Origin: Pelagibacteraceae bacterium TMED146
GTDB lineage: Bacteria; Pseudomonadota; Alphaproteobacteria; Pelagibacterales; Pelagibacteraceae
Reading direction: 5' to 3'
DNA: 16,974 bases
Assembly: GCA_002171085.1 (NCBI GenBank)
Contig: NHGV01000005.1
Location: forward strand, 1 to 16,974
Made by a program: the position numbers and the translations under genes. Shown here in pieces: positions 15,079 through 16,974 of this stretch (position 1 is its first letter; the number at the start of each line of letters is the position of its first letter). Under the pieces are notes generated by a model, which saw only the letters and a program-made list of their open reading frames with translations, did not search any database and was not told where the DNA came from.

Positions 15079-16974
15079 TTAGTTAATTGGCCAAGGTAAT
15101 TCTATAAGATTCTGAATTATTCCAGGTGCAAAATCCATTACCATAAAATGAGAAATAATAGCAAGCATAACCCAGATGGATATTAAAGACACAAAACATA
15201 AAGAAGTTTTTATATTTGCAATTTTTTTCAAAAACCAAAAAACAAATAATCCAATCGCAACATAAAAACCTATAAAAATTGCTATTAAAAGTGGCAGTAA
15301 AAACCAAAAAATTGGCATCCAAAAAGGTTGAATATCATCTCTGTTGGCCATCTTGGCTTCTGAGTCATGCAGAACAACACTTCCACTTTTTGCAAACTTG
15401 ATTTGATATATTAAGCTCAAAGAACATATAAACATTACAGCACCTACACCTTGAGGATAAATTTTTCCCAAAAAAGCTAAATCTTTAGTTGCCCAAATCG
15501 TATAAACCGCAATTAATGACATTAGGACTGCAAAATATAATTGCGGTTTACGAGTATACTCAATAACTTTTGCAGTCTGGCTGAATTTTTTAGCTTTATC
15601 AATTATTTTTAGTCCCGAAAGAATTGATAAAACACAAATAGCAATTAAAACTAAAAATATTGGTCTTAAAAATAATTCTTCAACACTATAAAACTGTATG
15701 GTTTGATATAAATTAGTTTCAATTCCATCGCTTAATACAAATCCAATCATTAATGCAACACGTGAATATTCAAACCTTTTCATATACACTGCGATAAGTC
15801 CAATGAGCATGGCAAATATAAGATCGCCCCAAGATCTACTAGAGTTGTAGATGGCAAAAAGTATAAGTGAAATTAAAAAAGGTGCAAGAATAGTAAAATT
15901 AATAGTAGTCAAGGATGAAATTGGTTTTGCTAAATAAACACATATTAAAGCTCCAAAAATATTTGCAATAGCAAGTGACCAAATTATTGTATAAACCAAA
16001 TCAAGTCTGTTGTTTATTAATTGAATACCAGGTTCTACTCCAAGCAATATCAATCCACCCATTAAAACTGCTGTTCCTCCAGAACCAGGTATCGCAAATA
16101 ACAAGGTGGGAATTAATGCTCCACCTTCTTTTGAGTTCGAGCTTGACTCCGGTCCAATAACGCCTCTTATGTCTCCTTTACCAAAATCTTCATTATTTTT
16201 TACCGATGTTTTAGCATGACTATAACTTATCCAGTCAATGCATGATCCACCTATGCCTGGAATTAAGCCTATAAAACTTCCTAAAAAAGAACACCTTAAT
16301 ACTAACCATTTATTTGATATAAAATCTTTAAAACCTTTTAACCACCCCGAAGACTCAAGTTTTGCTTTTTCTGATATTGCTTTATTCGATCTTAAAAGTT
16401 CAACAATTTCTGGTAAAGCAAAAATCGATATAGCCACTACCATTAAATGAATTCCATTTCCTAAATACATCACGACTGGGTTTTGAACCTCTAAAAAATT
16501 ACTAAAATCTAATCTATATTCTGACGAACCTGGGGAAATTCCGATAGCTCCAATTATTAAGCCCAAACAAGCTGCGATTAATCCTTTAGATATACTTGCG
16601 CCTGTTAATGTTCCAACTATTGTGATTCCAAAAACAGCCAGCATAAGCATTTCTCCAGTACCAAATGCCAAGATAATTGGTTTTGCAATTTGTATGATCA
16701 TTGTGAGTAAAATTGCTCCAAATAAACCGCCAAATAAAGAAGAGAAAAATGCTGCTGATAAAGCTCGAGCAGCTTGGCCTTTTTTTGCTAATGGGAAACC
16801 ATCCATTACTGTTGCTTGTGCTGATACCGATCCGGGAACACCAATTAAAACTGCAGGAAATGTATCAGAGGTGGCTACCACAGATAATAACCCCATCATC
16901 ATCGCTATTCCAGAAATTGGCTCCATACCAAAAACAAATGGCAATAAAAGTGATAGACCAACGGTTCCTCCAAA
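15079..16974 (-). CDS. Fused tripartite tricarboxylate transporter permease TctA-TctB (partial, 5' end beyond window)
   Basis: The frame is open to the right edge, giving 631 residues. The first ten visible residues before the codon at 16944 read FGGTVGLSLL and match the TctA segment after its first LPGLG motif, so roughly 30-40 N-terminal residues are missing. TctA features continue with GVPGS near 45, MDGFPLAKKGQAARAL (57-72), the second loop GLIPGIGGS (236-244), GPESSSNSKEGGALIP (274-289) and FAIPGSGGTA. The TctA part ends near 455 with the usual FLRPIFL segment. A further 165 residues follow, with about four hydrophobic segments and a terminal DFAPG motif like the YFAPG end of TctB at the left edge, so this looks like TctB fused to TctA. 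A matching tctC would be expected outside the window. It is the first visible gene of the minus-strand run. Confidence 0.85.
   Translation of the reverse strand, partial: FGGTVGLSLLLPFVFGMEPISGIAMMMGLLSVVATSDTFPAVLIGVPGSVSAQATVMDGFPLAKKGQAARALSAAFFSSLFGGLFGAILLTMIIQIAKPIILAFGTGEMLMLAVFGITIVGTLTGASISKGLIAACLGLIIGAIGISPGSSEYRLDFSNFLEVQNPVVMYLGNGIHLMVVAISIFALPEIVELLRSNKAISEKAKLESSGWLKGFKDFISNKWLVLRCSFLGSFIGLIPGIGGSCIDWISYSHAKTSVKNNEDFGKGDIRGVIGPESSSNSKEGGALIPTLLFAIPGSGGTAVLMGGLILLGVEPGIQLINNRLDLVYTIIWSLAIANIFGALICVYLAKPISSLTTINFTILAPFLISLILFAIYNSSRSWGDLIFAMLIGLIAVYMKRFEYSRVALMIGFVLSDGIETNLYQTIQFYSVEELFLRPIFLVLIAICVLSILSGLKIIDKAKKFSQTAKVIEYTRKPQLYFAVLMSLIAVYTIWATKDLAFLGKIYPQGVGAVMFICSLSLIYQIKFAKSGSVVLHDSEAKMANRDDIQPFWMPIFWFLLPLLIAIFIGFYVAIGLFVFWFLKKIANIKTSLCFVSLISIWVMLAIISHFMVMDFAPGIIQNLIELPWPIN

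Overview
The window reads as a gene-dense, strongly AT-rich bacterial chromosome segment. Intergenic gaps are short, many stop and start codons overlap or nearly touch, and Lys/Asn/Ile-rich proteins are common. This style, with an alphaproteobacterial-looking aconitase A and periplasmic-binding-protein-dependent tricarboxylate transporters, suggests a streamlined marine alphaproteobacterium of the SAR11 (Pelagibacterales) type. That placement is inference, because the window holds no rRNA or other phylogenetic marker. No tRNA, rRNA, CRISPR array or insertion sequence was seen, and no gap exceeds about 120 bases.

Layout. (1) Bases 1-1960, minus strand: a tripartite tricarboxylate transporter operon in the order tctC, tctB, tctA, with tctA cut by the window edge. 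A terminator-like hairpin lies inside the first codons of tctB. (2) Bases 1961-2076: a divergent control region with an 18-bp perfect palindrome inside a probable tctC promoter. (3) Bases 2077-6699, plus strand: four genes joined by one-base stop/start overlaps. They are a PrpD-type 2-methylcitrate dehydratase, a second MmgE/PrpD-family enzyme, a YeiH/UPF0324 putative sulfate exporter, and a TauE/SafE (TSUP) exporter. A 15-codon mini-ORF with a good ribosome binding site follows. (4) Bases 16974-6751, minus strand: a six-gene run of a TctA-TctB fused permease (5' end outside the window), a GalD-type tautomerase of the PrpF family, an SDR protein lacking the catalytic tyrosine, canonical aconitase AcnA, an AcnD-like second aconitase, and PrpF.

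Taken together this is a polycarboxylate uptake and catabolism island. It has two Tct permeases, two MmgE/PrpD enzymes, two [4Fe-4S] aconitases and two PrpF-fold isomerases, which all act on aconitate-like tricarboxylates. Methylcitrate synthase (prpC) and methylisocitrate lyase (prpB) are absent from the window, so a plain propionate operon is not shown here. A working model is import of a tricarboxylate (for example trans-aconitate, a methylated aconitate, or a substituted analogue), cis/trans or double-bond isomerisation by the PrpF/GalD proteins, hydration or dehydration by AcnD/PrpD, and entry to the TCA cycle through AcnA. Two sulfite/sulfate-exporter-type membrane proteins in the PrpD operon raise the possibility that a substrate is sulfonated. 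That last point is speculation to be tested.
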